NCBI GenBank assembly: GCA_963580455.1
Contig: OY756962.1
Coordinates: 27,999,313-28,063,312 of the forward strand
Reading direction: 5' to 3'
Source of the DNA: Euonymus europaeus
Lineage: Eukaryota; Streptophyta; Magnoliopsida; Celastrales; Celastraceae
DNA length: 64,000 nucleotides
Part shown: positions 1 to 13,491 of the stretch, piece after piece
Position numbering within the stretch: position 1 is the stretch's first letter
How the letters are laid out: every line of letters starts with the position of its first letter
Position numbers and translations under genes: made by a program
The notes under the pieces: model-generated
Told to the model about the DNA's origin: nothing
Databases searched by the model: none
What the model saw: only the letters and a program-made list of their open reading frames with translations

Positions 1-3000
1 CTACTTTTCGAGCTCTACAATCCTGGGTTTTCGGATTTCGATTTCAGAACTCGTGGCTAGTAGGTCTCGTTTCACCTAGTTAGCCGCGAAATGTGGTTTC
101 TTTACGTAAACGGTTTTATGAATATCCGTTGACTCTGAGTTCTGAATTCGGTGATTTTTAGCTTTATTTCACATTACTTTTCGAGCTCTACGATCCTGGC
201 GTTTCGGATTTTGATTTCAGAGCTCGTGGCCAGTTGATCTCGTTTCACCTAGTTAGCCGCGAAATGTGGTTTCTTTACGTAAACGGTTTTATGAATATCC
301 GCTGACTCCGAGTTCTGAATTCGGTAATTTTTAGCTTGATTTCACAGTACTTTTCAAGCTCTACGATTATGGAGTTTCGGATTTTGATTTCAGAACTCGT
401 GGCTAGTTGGTCTCGTTTAACCTAGTTAGCCGCGAAATGTGGTTTCTTTACGTAAACGGTTTTATGAATATCGGTTGACTCCGAGTTCTGAATTCGGTGA
501 TTTTTAGCTTGATTTCACACTACTTTTCGACCTCTACAACCCTGGGTTTTCGGATTTTGATTTCAAAACTTGTGGCTAGTAGGTCTCGTTTCACCTATTT
601 AACCGCGAAATGTGGTTTCTTTACGTAAACGGTTTTATGAATATCCGTTGACTCCGAGTTCTGAATTCGGTGATTTTTAGCTTGATTACACACTACTTTT
701 CGAGCTCTACAATCCTGGGTTTTCGGATTTCGATTTCAGAACTCGTGGCTAGTAGGTCTCGTTTCACCTATTTAGCCGTGAAATGTGGTTTCTTTACGTA
801 AACGGTTTTATGAATATCCGTTGACTCCGAGTTCTGAATTCGGTTATTTTTAGCTTGATTTCACACTACTTTTCGAGCTCTACGATCCTGGAATTCTGAT
901 TTTGATTTAAGAACTCGTGGCTAGTTGGTCTCAATTCACCTAGTTAGCCGCGAAATGTGGTTTCTTTACGTAAACGGTTTTATGAATATCGGTTGACTCC
1001 GAGTTCTGAATTCGGTGATTTTTAGCTTGATTTCACACTAATTTTTGAGCTCTACGATCCTGGTGTTTCGGATTTTGATTTCAGAACTCGTGGCTAGTTG
1101 GTCTTGTTTAACCTAGTTAGCCGCGAAATGTGGTTTCTTTATGTAAACGGTTTTATGAATATCCGTTGACTCCGAGTTCTGAATTCGGTGATTTTTAGCA
1201 TGATTTCACACTACTTTTCGAGCTCTACAATCCTGGGTTTTCGGATTTCGATTTCAGAACTCGTGGCTAGTAGGTCTCGTTTCACCTAGTTTGCCGCGAA
1301 ATGTGGTTTCTTTACGTAAACGGTTTTATGACTATCCGTTGACTCCGAGTTCTGAATTCGGTGATTTTTAGCTTGATGTCACACTACTTTTCGAGCTCTA
1401 CAATCCTGGGTTATCGGATTTTGATTTCAGAACTCGTGGCTAGTAGGTCTCGTTTCACCTAGTTAGCCGCGAAATGTGGTTTCTTTACGTAAACGGTTTT
1501 ATGAATATCCATTGACTCCGAGTTCTGAATTCGGTGATTTTTAGCTTTATTTCACACTACTTTTCGAGCTCTACGATCCTGGCATTTCGGATTTTTATTT
1601 CAGAACTCGTGGCTAGTTGGTCTCGTTTCACCTAGTTAGCCGCGAAATGTGGTTTCTTTACGTAAACGGTTTTATGAATATCCGTTGACTCCGAGTTCTG
1701 AATTCGGTAATTTTTAGCTTGATTTCACACTACTTTTCAAGATCTACGATTATGGAGTTTCGGATTTTGATTTCAGAACTCGTGGCTAGTTGGTCTCGTT
1801 TCACCTAGTTAGCCGCGAAATGTGGTTTCTTTACGTAAACGGTTTTATGAATATCCGTTGACTCCGAGTTCTGAATTCGGTGATTTTTAGCTTGATTTCA
1901 CACTACTTTTCGAGCTCTACGATCCTGGCATTTAGGATTTTGATTTCAGAACTCGTGGCTAGTTGGTCTCGTTTCACCTAGTTAGCCGCAAAATATGGTT
2001 TCTTTACGTAAACGGTTTTATAAATATCCGTTGACTCCGAGTTCTGAATTCGGTGATTTTTAGCTTGATTTCACACTACTTTTCGAGCTCTACAATCCTG
2101 GCATTTGGATCTTGATTTCAGAACTCGTGGCTAGTTTGTCTCGTTTCACCTAGTTAGCCGCGAAATGTGGTTTCTTTACGTAAACGGTTTTATAAATATC
2201 CGTTGACTCCGAGTTCTGAATTCGGTGATTTTTAGCTTGATTTCACACTACTTTTCGAGCTCTACCATCCTGGATTTTCGGATTTTGATTTCAGAACTCG
2301 TGGCTAGTTGGTCTCGTTTCACCTAGTTAGCCGCGAAATGTGGTTTCTTTACGTAAACGGTTTTATGAATATCCGTTGACTCCGAGTTCTGAATTCGGTG
2401 ATTTTTAGCTTGATTTCACACTAATTTTTGAGCTCTACGATCCTTGCATTTCGGATTTTGATTTCAGAACTCGTGGCTAGTTGGTCTCGTTTCACCTAGT
2501 TAGCCGCGAAATGTGGTTTCTTTACGTAAACGGTTTTATGAATATCCGTTGACTCCGAGTTCTTAATTCGGTGATTTTTAGCTTGATTTCACACTACTTT
2601 TCGAGCTCTACAATCCTGGGTTTTCGGATTTCGATTTCAGAACTCGTGGCTAGTAGGCCTCGTTTCACCTAGTTAGCCGCGAAATGTGGTTTCTTTACGT
2701 AAACGGTTTTATGAATATCCGTTGACTCCGAGTTCTGAATTCGGTGATTTTTAGCTTGATTTCACAGTACTTTTCGAGCTCTACGATCCTGGCGTTTCGG
2801 ATTTTGATTTCAGAACTCGTGGCTAGTTGGTCTCGTTTCACCGAGTTAGCCGCGAAATGTGGTTCCTTTACGTAAACGGTTTTATGAATATCCGTTGACT
2901 CCGAGTTCTGAATTCGGTAATTTTTAGCTTGATTTCACACTACTTTTCAAGCTCTACGATTATGGAGTTTCGGATTTTGATTTCAGAACTCGTGGCTAGT

Positions 3001-4150
3001 TGGTCTCGTTTCACCTAGTTAGCCGCGAAATGTTGTTTCTTTACGTAAACGGTTTTATGAATATCGGTTGACTCCGAGTTCTGAATTCGGTGATTTTTAG
3101 CTTGATTTCACACTACTTTTCGAGCTCTACAATCCTGGATTTTCGGATTTCGATTTCAGAACTCGTGGCTAGTGGGTCTTGTTTCACATAGTTAGCCGCG
3201 AAATGTGGTTTCTTTACGTAAACGGTTTTATGAATATCCGTTGACTCCGAGTTCTGAATTCGGTGATTTTTAGCTTGATTTCACACTACTTTTCGAGCTC
3301 TACGATCCTGGCGTTTCGGATTTTTATTTCAGAACTCGTGGCTAGTTGGTCTCGTTTCACCGAGTTAGCCGCGAAATGTGGTTTCTTTACGTAAACGGTT
3401 TTATGAATATCCGTTGACTCCGAGTTCTGAATTCGGTAATTTTGAGCTTGATTTCACACTACTTTTCAAGCTCTACGATTATGGAGTTTCGGATTTTGAT
3501 TTCAGAACTCGTGGCTAGTTGGTCTCGTTTCACCTAGTTAGCCGCGAAATGTTGTTTCTTTACGTAAACGGTTTTATGAATATCGGTTGACTCCGAGTTC
3601 TGAATTCGGTGATTTTTAGCTTGATTTCAAACTACTTTTCGAGCTCCACAATCCTGGGTTTTCGGATTTCGATTTCAGAACTCGTGGCTAGTAGGTCTTG
3701 TTTCACCTAGTTGGCCGCGAAATGTGGTTTCTTTACGTAAACGGTTTTATGAATATCCGTTGACTCCGAGTTCTGAATTCGGTGATTTTTAGCTTGATTT
3801 CACACTACTTTTCGAGCTCTACGATCCTGGCGTTTCGGATTTTTATTTCAGAATTCGTGGCTAGTTGGTCTTGTTTCACCGAGTTAGCCGCGAAATGTGG
3901 TTTCTTTACGTAAACGGTTTTATGAATATCCGTTGACTCCGAGTTCTGAATTCGGTGATTTTTAGCTTGATTTCACACTACTTTTCGAGCTCTACCATCC
4001 TGAGTTTTCGGATTTCGATTTCAGAACTCGTGGCTAGTAGGTCTCGTTTCACCTAGTTTGCCGCGAAATGTGGTTTCTTTACGTAAACGGTTTTATGAAT
4101 ATCCGTTGACTCCGAGTTCTGAATTCGGTGATTTTTAGCTTGATTTCACA
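1..4150 (+). repeat. Diverged left segment of the array
   Basis: 24 units with more substitutions and occasional 1-bp losses than the centre of the window; for example the unit at 866 is 172 bp because its variable box has lost one base. Types alternate between CGATCCTGGCGTTT, CAATCCTGGGTTTT and CGATTATGGAGTTT boxes. The CGATTATGGAG type begins its box at 364, 1747, 2957 and 3476, that is, at spacings of 8, 7 and 3 units. The first 420 bp recur essentially unchanged at 4151-4570. Confidence 0.9.
2767..3804 (+). repeat. Trimer HOR, 519 bp, two copies plus part of a third
   Basis: The ordered triplet is (1) a CGATCCTGGCG box with CCGAGTTAGCC, (2) a CGATTATGGAG box with GTTGTTTC and ATATCGGTTG, (3) a CAATCCTGG box with GGTCTTGTTTC. 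It occupies 2767-3285 and 3286-3804, and the first member starts again at 3805. The exact 519-bp spacing (3 x 173) and shared private variants show a local triplication in register. Confidence 0.85.
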
Positions 4151-4570
4151 CTACTTTTCGAGCTCTACAATCCTGGGTTTTCGGATTTCGATTTCAGAAC
4201 TCGTGGCTAGTAGGTCTCGTTTCACCTAGTTAGCCGCGAAATGTGGTTTCTTTACGTAAACGGTTTTATGAATATCCGTTGACTCTGAGTTCTGAATTCG
4301 GTGATTTTTAGCTTTATTTCACATTACTTTTCGAGCTCTACGATCCTGGCGTTTCGGATTTTGATTTCAGAGCTCGTGGCCAGTTGATCTCGTTTCACCT
4401 AGTTAGCCGCGAAATGTGGTTTCTTTACGTAAACGGTTTTATGAATATCCGCTGACTCCGAGTTCTGAATTCGGTAATTTTTAGCTTGATTTCACAGTAC
4501 TTTTCAAGCTCTACGATTATGGAGTTTCGGATTTTGATTTCAGAACTCGTGGCTAGTTGGTCTCGTTTAA
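4151..4570 (+). repeat. Second copy of the window's first 420 bp
   Basis: Starts with the same CAATCCTGGG unit carrying the private variants GACTCTGAG and CACATTAC. It is followed by the unit with AGAGCTCGTGGCCAGTTGATC and then a CGATTATGG unit with CGTTTAACC. The offset is 4,150 bp, 24 units less two single-base losses. The rare shared variants rule out chance similarity. Confidence 0.88.
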
Positions 4571-7437
4571 CCTAGTTAGCCGCAAAATGTTGTTTCTTTA
4601 CGTAAACGGTTTTATTAATTTCGGTTGACTCCGAGTTCTGAATTCGGTGATTTTTAGCTTGATTTCACACTACTTTTCGAGCTCTACAATCCTGAGTTTT
4701 CGGATTTCGATTTCAGAACTCGTGGCTAGTTGGTCTCGTTTCACCTAGTTAGCCGCGAAATGTGGTTTCTTTACGTAAACGGTTTTACGAATATCCGTTG
4801 ACTCCGAGTTCTGAATTCGGTGATTTTTAGCTTGATTTCACACTACTTTTCGAGCTCTACAATCTTTGCGTTTCGGATTTTTATTTCAGAACTCGTTGCT
4901 AGTAGGTCTCGTTTCACCTATTTAGCCGCGAAATGTGGTTTCTTTACGTAAACGGTTTTATGAATATCCGTTGACTCCGAGTTCTGAATTCGGTGATTTT
5001 TAGCTTGATTACACACTACTTTTCGAGCTCCACAATCCTGGGTTTTCGGATTTCGATTTCAGAACTCGTGGCTAGTAGGTCTCATTTCACCTATTTAGCA
5101 GTGAAATGTGGTTTCTTTACGTAAACGGTTTTATGAATATCCGTTGACTCCGAATTCTGAATTCGGTGAGTTTTAGCTTGATTTCACACTACTTTTCGAG
5201 CTCTACGATCCTGGCATTTCTGATTTTGATTTCAGAACTCGTGGCTAGTAGGTCTCGTTTCACCTAGTTAGCCGCGAAATGTGGTTTCTTTACGTAAACG
5301 GTTTTATGAATATCCGTTGACTCCGAGTTCTGAATTCGGTAATTTTTAGCTTGATTTCACACTACTTTTCAAGATCTACGATTATGGAGTTTCGGATTTT
5401 GATTTCAGAACTCGTGGCTAGTTGGTCTCGTTTCACCTAGTTAGCCGCGAAATGTGGTTTCTTTACGTAAACGGTTTTATGAATATCCGTTGACTCCGAG
5501 TTCTGAATTCGGTGATTTTTAGCTTGATTTCACACTACTTTTCGAGCTCTACCATCCTGGATTTTCGGATTTCGATTTCAGAACTCGTGGCTAGTAGGTC
5601 TCGTTTCACCTAGTTAGCCGCGAAATGTGGTTTCTTTACGTAAACGGTTTTATGAATATCCGTTGACTCCGAGTTCTGAATTCGGTGATTTTTAGCTTGA
5701 TTTCACACTACTTTTCGAGCTCTACCATCCTGGATTTTCGGATTTCGATTTCAGAACTCGTGGCTAGTAGGTCTCGTTTCACCTAGTTAGCCGCGAAATG
5801 TGGTTTCTTTACGTAAACGGTTTTATGAATATCCGTTGACTCCGAGTTCTGAATTCGGTGATTTTTAGGTTGATTTCACACTACTTTTCGAGCTCTACAA
5901 TCCTGGCATTTCGGATTTTGATTTCAGAACTCGTGGCTAGTAGGTCTCGTTTCACCTAGTTAGCCGCGAAATGTGGTTTCTTTACGTAAACGGTTTTATG
6001 AATATCCGTTGACTCCGAGTTCTGAATTCGGTGATTTTTAGCTTGATTTCACACTACTTTTCAAGCTCTACGATCCTTGCATTTCGGATTTCGATTTCAG
6101 AACTCGTGGCTAGTAGGTCTCGTTTCACCTAGTTAGCCGCGAAATGTGGTTTCTTTACGTAAACGGTTTTATGAATATCCGTTGACTCCGAGTTCTGAAT
6201 TCGGTGATTTTTAGCTTGATTTCACACTACTTTTCGAGCTCTACAATCTTGGGTTTTCGGATTTCGATTTCAGAACTCGTGGCTAGTAGGTCTTGTTTCA
6301 CCTAGTTTGCCGCGAAATGTGGTTTCTTTACGTAAACGGTTTTATGAATATCCGTTGACTCCGAGTTCTGAATTCGGTGATTTTTAGCTTTATTTCACAC
6401 TACTTTTCGAGCTCTACGATCCTGGCGTTTCGGATTTTGATTTCAGAGCTCGTGGCCAGTTGATCTCGTTTCACCTAGTTAGCCGCGAAATGTGGTTTCT
6501 TTACGTAAACGGTTTTATGAATATCCGCTGACTCCGAGTTCTGAATTCGGTAATTTTTAGCTTGATTTCACACTACTTTTCAAGCTCTACGATTATGGAG
6601 TTTCGGATTTTGATTTCAGAACTCGTGGCTAGTTGGTCTCGTTTCACCTAGTTAGCCGCGAAATGTGGTTTCTTTACGTAAACGGTTTTATTAATTTCGG
6701 TTGACTCCGAGTTCTGAATTCGGTGATTTTTAGCTTGATTTCACACTACTTTTCGAGCTCTACAATCCTGAGTTTTCGGATTTCGATTTCAGAACTCGTG
6801 GCTAGTTGGTCTCGTTTCACCTAGTTAGCCGCGAAATGTGGTTTCTTTACGTAAACGGTTTTATGAATATCCGTTGACTCCGAGTTCTGAATTCGGTGAT
6901 TTTTAGCTTGATTTCACACTACTTTTCGAGCTCTACAATCTTTGCGTTTCGGATTTTTATTTCAGAACTCGTTGCTAGTAGGTCTCGTTTCACCTATTTA
7001 GCCGCGAAATGTGGTTTCTTTACGTAAACGGTTTTATGAGTATCCGTTGACTCCGAGTTCTGAATTCGGTGATTTTTAGCTTGATTACACACTACTTTTC
7101 CAGCTCCACAATCCTGGGTTTTCGGATTTCGATTTCAGAACTCGTGGCTAGTAGGTCTCGTTTCACCTATTTAGCAATGAAATGTGGTTTCTTTACGTAA
7201 ACGGTTTTATGAATATCCGTTGACTCCGAATTCTGAATTCGGTGAGTTTTAGCTTGATTTCACACTACTTTTCGAGCTCTACGATCCTGGCATTTCTGAT
7301 TTTGATTTCAGAACTCGTGGCTAGTAGGTCTCGTTTCACCTAGTTAGCCGCGAAATGTGGTTTCTTTACGTAAACGGTTTTATGAATATCCGTTGACTCC
7401 GAGTTCTGAATTCGGTGATTTTTAGCTTGATTTCACA
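4324..7437 (+). repeat. 12-unit HOR (2,075 bp), one full and one partial copy
   Basis: The GGCCAGTTGATC unit begins at 4324 and again at 6399, a 2,075-bp spacing (12 units less one base). The following units also match in order: a CGATTATGG box with TTTATTAATTTCGG, a CAATCCTGAG box, a CAATCTTTGCG box with CTCGTTGCTAG, a CTCCACAATCC unit with a mutated GCCGCG (TTTAGCAGTG or TTTAGCAATG), and a CGATCCTGGCATTTCTG box. Correspondence breaks after about six units. A third, earlier trace of the first member is at 174, so this is an older, decayed HOR. Confidence 0.82.
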
Positions 7438-7783
7438 CTACTTTTCGAGCTCTACGATCCTGGCGCTTCGGATTTTTGAATCAGAACTCGTGGCTAGTTG
7501 GTCTCGTTTCACCTAGTTAGCCGCGAAATGTGGTTTCTTTACGTAAACGGTTTTATGAATATCCGTTGACTCCGAGTTCTGAATTCGGTAATTTTTAGCT
7601 TGATTTCACACTACTTTTCAAGCTCTACGATTATGGAGTTTCGGATTTTGATTTCAGAACTCGTGGCTAGTTGGTCTCGTTTCACCTAGTTAGCCGCGAA
7701 ATGTGGTTTCTTTACGTAAACGGTTTTATGAATATCCGTTGACTCCGAGTTCTGAATTCGGTGATTTTTAGCTTGATTTCACA

Positions 7784-9167
7784 CTACTTTTCGAGCTCTA
7801 CAATCCTGGATTTTCGGATTTAGATTTCAGAACTCGTGGCTAGTAGGTCTCGTTTCACCTATTTAGCCGCGAAATGTGGTTTCTTTACGTAAACGGTTTT
7901 ATGAATATCCATTGACTCCGAGTTCTGAATTCGGTGATTTTTAGCTTGATTTCACACTACTTTTCGAGCTCTACAATCCTGGATTTTCGTATTTCGATTT
8001 CAGAACTCGTGGCTAGTAGGTCTCGTTTCACCTAGTTAGCCGCGAAATGTGGTTTCTTTACGTAAACGGTTTTCTGAATATCCGTTGACTCCGAGTTCTT
8101 AATTCGGTGATTTTTAGCTTGATTTCACACTAATTTTCGAGCTCTACGATCCTTGCATTTCGGATTTTGATTTCAGAACTCGTGGCTAGTTGGTCTCGTT
8201 TCACCTAGTTGGCCGCGAAATGTGGTTTCTTTATGTAAACGGTTTTATGAATATCCGTTGACTCCGAGTTCTGAATTCGGTGATTTTTAGCTTGATTTCA
8301 CACTACTTTTCGTGCTCCACAATCCTGGGTTTTCGGATTTCGATTTCAGAACTCGTGGCTAGTAGGTCTCGTTTCACCTATTTAGCCGCGAAATGTGGTT
8401 TCTTTACGTAAACGGTTTTATGAATATCCGTTGACTCCGAGTTCTGAATTCGGTGATTTTTAGCTTGATTTCACACTACTTTTCGAGCTCTACAATCTTA
8501 GGTTTTCGGATTTCGATTTCAGAACTCGTGGCTAGTTGGTCTCGTTTCACCTAGTTAGCCGCGAAATGTGGTTTCTTTACGTAAACGGTTTTATGAATAT
8601 CCGCTGACTCCGAGTTCTGAATTCGGTGATTTTTAGCTTGATTTCACACTACTTTTCGAGCTCTACAATCCTGGATTTTCGGATTTCGATTTCAGAACTC
8701 GTGGCTAGTAGGTCTCGTTTCACCTATTTAGCCGCGAAATGTGGTTTCTTTACGTAAACGGTTTTATGAATATCCATTGACTCCGAGTTCTGAATTCGGT
8801 GATTTTTAGCTTGATTTCACACTACTTTTCGAGCTCTACAATCCTGGATTTTCGTATTTCGATTTCAGAACTCGTGGCTAGTAGGTCTCGTTTCACCTAG
8901 TTAGCCGCGAAATGTGGTTTCTTTACGTAAACGGTTTTCTGAATATCCGTTGACTCCGAGTTCTTAATTCGGTGATTTTTAGCTTGATTTCACACTAATT
9001 TTCGAGCTCTACGATCCTTGCATTTCGGATTTTGATTTCAGAACTCGTGGCTAGTTGGTCTCGTTTCACCTAGTTAGCCGCGAAATGTGGTTTCTTTATG
9101 TAAACGGTTTTATGAATATCCGTTGACTCCGAGTTCTGAATTCGGTGATTTTTAGCTTGATTTCACA
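7784..9167 (+). repeat. 5-unit HOR (865 bp), second copy partial
   Basis: A three-unit run at 7784-8302 recurs at 8649-9167, exactly 865 bp later (5 x 173). It comprises a CAATCCTGGATT unit with ATATCCATTG, a unit with TTTTCGTATTTCG, TTTTCTGAAT and TTCTTAATTCGG, and a CACTAATTTTCG unit with CGATCCTTGCATTT and TTTATGTAAAC. The TTCTTAATTCGG change removes the EcoRI site in both copies. Confidence 0.85.
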
Positions 9168-11761
9168 CTACTTTTCGAGCTCTACAATCCTGGTTTTCGG
9201 ATTTCGATTTCAGAACTCGTGGCTAGTAGGTCTCGTTTCACCTAGTTAGCCGCGAAATGTGGTTTCTTTACGTAAACGGTTTTATGAATATCCGTTGACT
9301 CCGAGTTCTGAATTCGGGGATTTTTAGCTTGATTTCACACTACTTTTCAAGCTCTACAATCCTGGGTTTTCGGATTTCGATTTCAGAACTCGTGGCTAGT
9401 AGGTCTCGTTTCACCTAGTTAGCCGCGAAATGTGGTTTCTTTACGTAAACGGTTTTATGAATATCCGTTGACTCCGAGTTCTGAATTCGGTGATTTTTAG
9501 ATTGATTTCACACTACTTTTCGAGCTCTACAATCCTGGGTTTTCGGATTTCGATTTCAGAACTCGTGGCTAGTTGGTCTCGTTTCACCTATTTAGCCGCG
9601 AAATGTGGTTTCTTTACGTAAACGGTTTTATGAATATCCGTTGACTCCGAGTTCTGAATTCGGTGATTTTTAGCTTGATTTCACACTATTTTTCGAGCTC
9701 TACAATCTTGGCGTTTCGGATTTTGATTTCAGAACTCGTGGCTAGTAGGTCTCGTTTCACCTATTTAGCCGCGAAATGTGGTTTCTTTACGTGAACGGTT
9801 TTATGAATATCCGTTAACTCCGAGTTCTGAATTCGGTGATTTTTAGCTTGATTTCACACTACTTTTCGAGCTCCACAATCCTGGGTTTTCGGATTTCGAT
9901 TTCAGAACTCGTGGCTAGTTGGTCTCGTTTCACTTAGTTAGCCGCGAAATGTGGTTTCTTTACGTAAACGGTTTTATGAATATCCGTTGACTCCGAGTTC
10001 TGAATTCGGTGATTTTTAGCTTGATTTCACACTACTTTTCGAGCTCTACAATCCTGGGTTTTCAGATTTCGATTTCAGAACTCGTGGCTAGTATGTCTCG
10101 TTTCACCTAGTTTGCCGCGAAATGTGGTTTCTTTACGTAAACGGTTTTATGAATATCCGTTGATTCCGAGTTCTGAATTCGGTGATTTTTAGCTTGATTT
10201 CACACTACTTTTCGAGCTCTACAATCCTGGGTTTTCGGATTTCGCTTTCAGAACTCGTGGCTAGTAGGTCTCATTTCACCTTGTTAGCCGCGAAATGTGG
10301 TTTCTTTACGTAAACGGTTTTATGAATATCCGTTAACTCCGAGTTCTGAATTCGGTGATTTTTAGCTTGATTACACACTACTTTTCGTGCTCCACAATCC
10401 TGGGTTTTCGGATTTCGATTTCAGAACTCGTGGCTAGTAGGTCTCGTTTCACCTATTTAGCCGCGAAATGTGGTTTCTTTACGTAAACGGTTTTATGAAT
10501 ATCCGTTGACTCCGAGTTCTGAATTCGGTGATTTTTAGCTTGATTTCACACTACTTTTCGAGCTCTACAATCTTAGGTTTTCGGATTTCGATTTCAGAAC
10601 TCGTGGCTAGTAGGTCTCGTTTCACCTAGTTAGCCGCGAAATGTGGTTTCTTTACGTAAACGGTTTTATGAATATCCGTTGACTCCGAGTTCTGAATTCG
10701 GCGATTTTTAGCTTTATTTCACACTAGTTTTCGAGCTCTACGATCCTGGTGTTTCGGATTTTGATTTTAGAACTCGTGGCTAGTTGGTCTCGTTTCACCT
10801 AGTTAGCCGTGAAATGTGGTTTCTTTACGTAAACGGTTTTATGAATATCCGTTGACTCCGAGTTCTGAATTCGGTAATTTTTAGCTTGATTTCACACTAC
10901 TTTTCAAGCTCTACGATTATGGAGTTTCGGATTTTGATTTCAGAACTCGTGGCTAGTTGGTCTCGTTTCACCTAGTTAGCCGCGAAATGTGGTTTCTTTA
11001 CGTAAACGGTTTTATTAATATCGGTTGACTCCGAGTTCTGAATTCGGTGATTTTAAGCTTGATTTCACACTACTTTTCGAGCTCTACAATCCTGGGTTTT
11101 CGGATTTTGATTTCAGAACTCGTGGCTAGTTGGTCTCGTTTCACCTAGTTAGCCGCGAAATGTGGTTTCTTTACGTAAACGGTTTTATGAATATCCGTTG
11201 ACTCCGAGTTCTGAATTCGGTGATTTTTAGCTTGATTTCACACTACTTTTCGAGCTCTACAATCTTGGCGTTTCGGATTTTGATTTCAGAACTCGTGGCT
11301 AGTAGGTCTCGTTTCACCTATTTAGCCGCGAAATGTGGTTTCTTTACGTAAACGGTTTTATGAATATCCGTTAACTCCGAGTTCTGAATTCGGTGATTTT
11401 TAGCTTGATTACACACTACTTTTCGTGCTCCACAATCCTGGGTTTTCGGATTTCGATTTCAGAACTCGTGGCTAGTAGGTCTCGTTTCACCTATTTAGCC
11501 GCGAAATGTGGTTTCTTTACGTAAACGGTTTTATGAATATCCGTTGACTCCGAGTTCTGAATTCGGTGATTTTTAGCTTGATTTCACACTACTTTTCGAG
11601 CTCTACAATCTTAGGTTTTCGGATTTCGATTTCAGAACTCGTGGCTAGTAGGTCTCGTTTCACCTAGTTAGCCGCGAAATGTGGTTTCTTTACGTAAACG
11701 GTTTTATGAATATCCGCTGACTCCGAGTTCTGAATTCGGTGATTTTTAGCTTGATTTCACA
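9168..11761 (+). repeat. Mixed satellite units with a recurring TTCGTGCTCC block
   Basis: Fifteen units with no single dominant HOR. A diagnostic unit with CTTTTCGTGCTCCACAATCC, in which the SacI site is lost, starts at 10378 and 11416 (6 x 173 = 1,038 bp apart); a third lies further left at 8303, 2,075 bp before the first. At 10378 and 11416 it is preceded by CCGTTAACTCC and GATTACACAC and followed by a CAATCTTAGG unit, so short blocks of about three units were copied to different distances. Confidence 0.8.
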
Positions 11762-13145
11762 CTACTTTTCGAGCTTTACAATCCTGGATTTTCGGATTTC
11801 GATTTCAGAACTCGTTGCTAGTAGGTCTCGTTTCATCTAGTTAGCCGCGAAATGTGGTTTCTTTTCGTAAACGGTTTTATGAATATCCGTTGACTCCGAG
11901 TTCTGAATTCGGTGATTTTTAGCTTGATTTCACACTACTATTCGAGCTCTACAATCCTGGGTTTTCGGATTTCGATTTCAGAACTCGTGGCTAGTAGGTC
12001 TCGTTTCACCTATTTAGCCGCGAAATGTGGTTTCTTTACGTAAACGATTTTATGAATATCTATTGACTCCGAGTTCTGAATTCGGTGATTTTTAGCTTGA
12101 TTTCACACTACTTTTCGAGCTCTACAATCCTGGATTTTCGGATTTCGATTTCCGAACTCGTGGCTAGTAGGTCTCGTTTCACCTAGTTAGCCGCGAAATG
12201 TGGTTTCTTTACGTAAACGGTTTTATGAATATCCGTTGACTCCGAGTTCTGAATTCGGTGATTTTTAGCTGGATTTCACACTACTTTTCGAGCTCTACAA
12301 TCCTAGCTTTTCAGATTTCGATTTCAGAACTCGTGGCTAGTAGGTCTCGTTTCACCTAGTTAGCCGCGAAATGTGGTTTCTTTACGTAAACGGTTTTATG
12401 AATATCCGTTGACTCCGAGTTCTGAATTCGGTGATTTTTAGCTTTATTTCACACTACTTTTCGAGCTCTACGATCCTGGCGTTTCGGATTTTTATTTCAG
12501 AACTCATGGCTAGTTGGTCTCGTTTCACCTAGTTAGCCGCGAAATGTGGTTTCTTTACGTAAACGGTTTTATGAATATCCGTTGACTCCGAGTTCTGAAT
12601 TCGGTAATTTTTAGCTTGATTTCACACTACTTTTCAAGCTCTACGATTATGGAGTTTCGGATTTTGATTTCATAACTCGTGGCTAGTTGGTCACGTTTCA
12701 CCTAGTTAGCCGCGAAATGTTGTTTCTTTACGTAAACGGTTTTATGAATATCGTTTGACTCCGAGTTCTGAATTCGGTGATTTTTAGGTTGATTTCACAC
12801 TACTTTTCGAGCTCTACGATCCTGGCGTTTGTGATTTTGATTTCAGAACTCGTGGCAAGTTGGTCTCGTTTCACCTTGTTAGCCGCGAAATGTGGTTTCT
12901 TTACGTAAACGGTTTTATGAATATCCATTGACTCCGAGTTCTGAATTCGGTGATTTTTAGCTTAATTTCACACTACTTTTCGAGCTCTACAATCGTGGCT
13001 TTTCGGATTTTGATTTCAGAACTCGTGGCTAGTAGGACTCGTTTCACCTAGTTAGCCGCGAAATGTGGTTTCTTTACGTAAACGGTTTTATGAATATCCG
13101 TTGACTCCGAGTTCTGAATTCGGTGATTTTTAGCTTGATTTCACA
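11762..13145 (+). repeat. Copy A of the CATCTAG block
   Basis: Eight units in fixed order: CAATCCTGGATT with TTTCATCTAG and CTTTTCGTAAAC; ACTACTATTCGAG with ATATCTATTG; CAATCCTGGATT with TTTCCGAAC and AGCTGGATTT; CCTAGCTTTTCAG; GCTTTATTTC with ACTCATGGC; CGATTATGG with CATAACTCG, GGTCACG and ATATCGTTTG; CGATCCTGGCGTTTGTG with GGCAAG; and CAATCGTGGC. The same chain recurs at 20822 and 23499. The offset to 20822 is 9,060 bp, exactly 55 units minus five 91-bp truncations. Confidence 0.88.
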
Positions 13146-13491
13146 CTAATTTTCGAGCTCTACGATCCTGGTGTTTCGGATTTTGATTTCAGAACTCGTG
13201 GCTAGTTGGTCTCGTTTCACCTAGTTAGCCGCGAAATGTGGTTTCTTTACGTAAACGGTTTTATGAATATCCGTTTACTCCGAGTTCTGAATTCGGTGAT
13301 TTTTAGCTTGATTTCACACTACTTTTTGAGCTCTACAATCCTGGGTTCTCGGATTTCCATTTCAGAACTCGTGGCTAGTAGGTCTCGTTTCACCTATTTT
13401 GCCGCGAAATGTGGTTTCTTTACGTAAACGGTTTTATGAATATCCGTTGACTCCGAGTTCTGAATTCGGTGATTTTTAGCTTGATTTCACA

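Noticed and set aside
13206..13427. Open reading frame of 73 codons on the + strand
   Set aside because: It lies wholly inside two satellite units and begins at TTG. It stays open only because the unit at 13146 has CCGTTTACTCC instead of CCGTTGACTCC, removing a TGA, and the next unit has TATTTTGCC instead of a stop-bearing variant. It ends at the TAA inside TTTACGTAAA. The 173-bp period shifts frame every unit, and the same stretch in other copies is closed. Not a gene.
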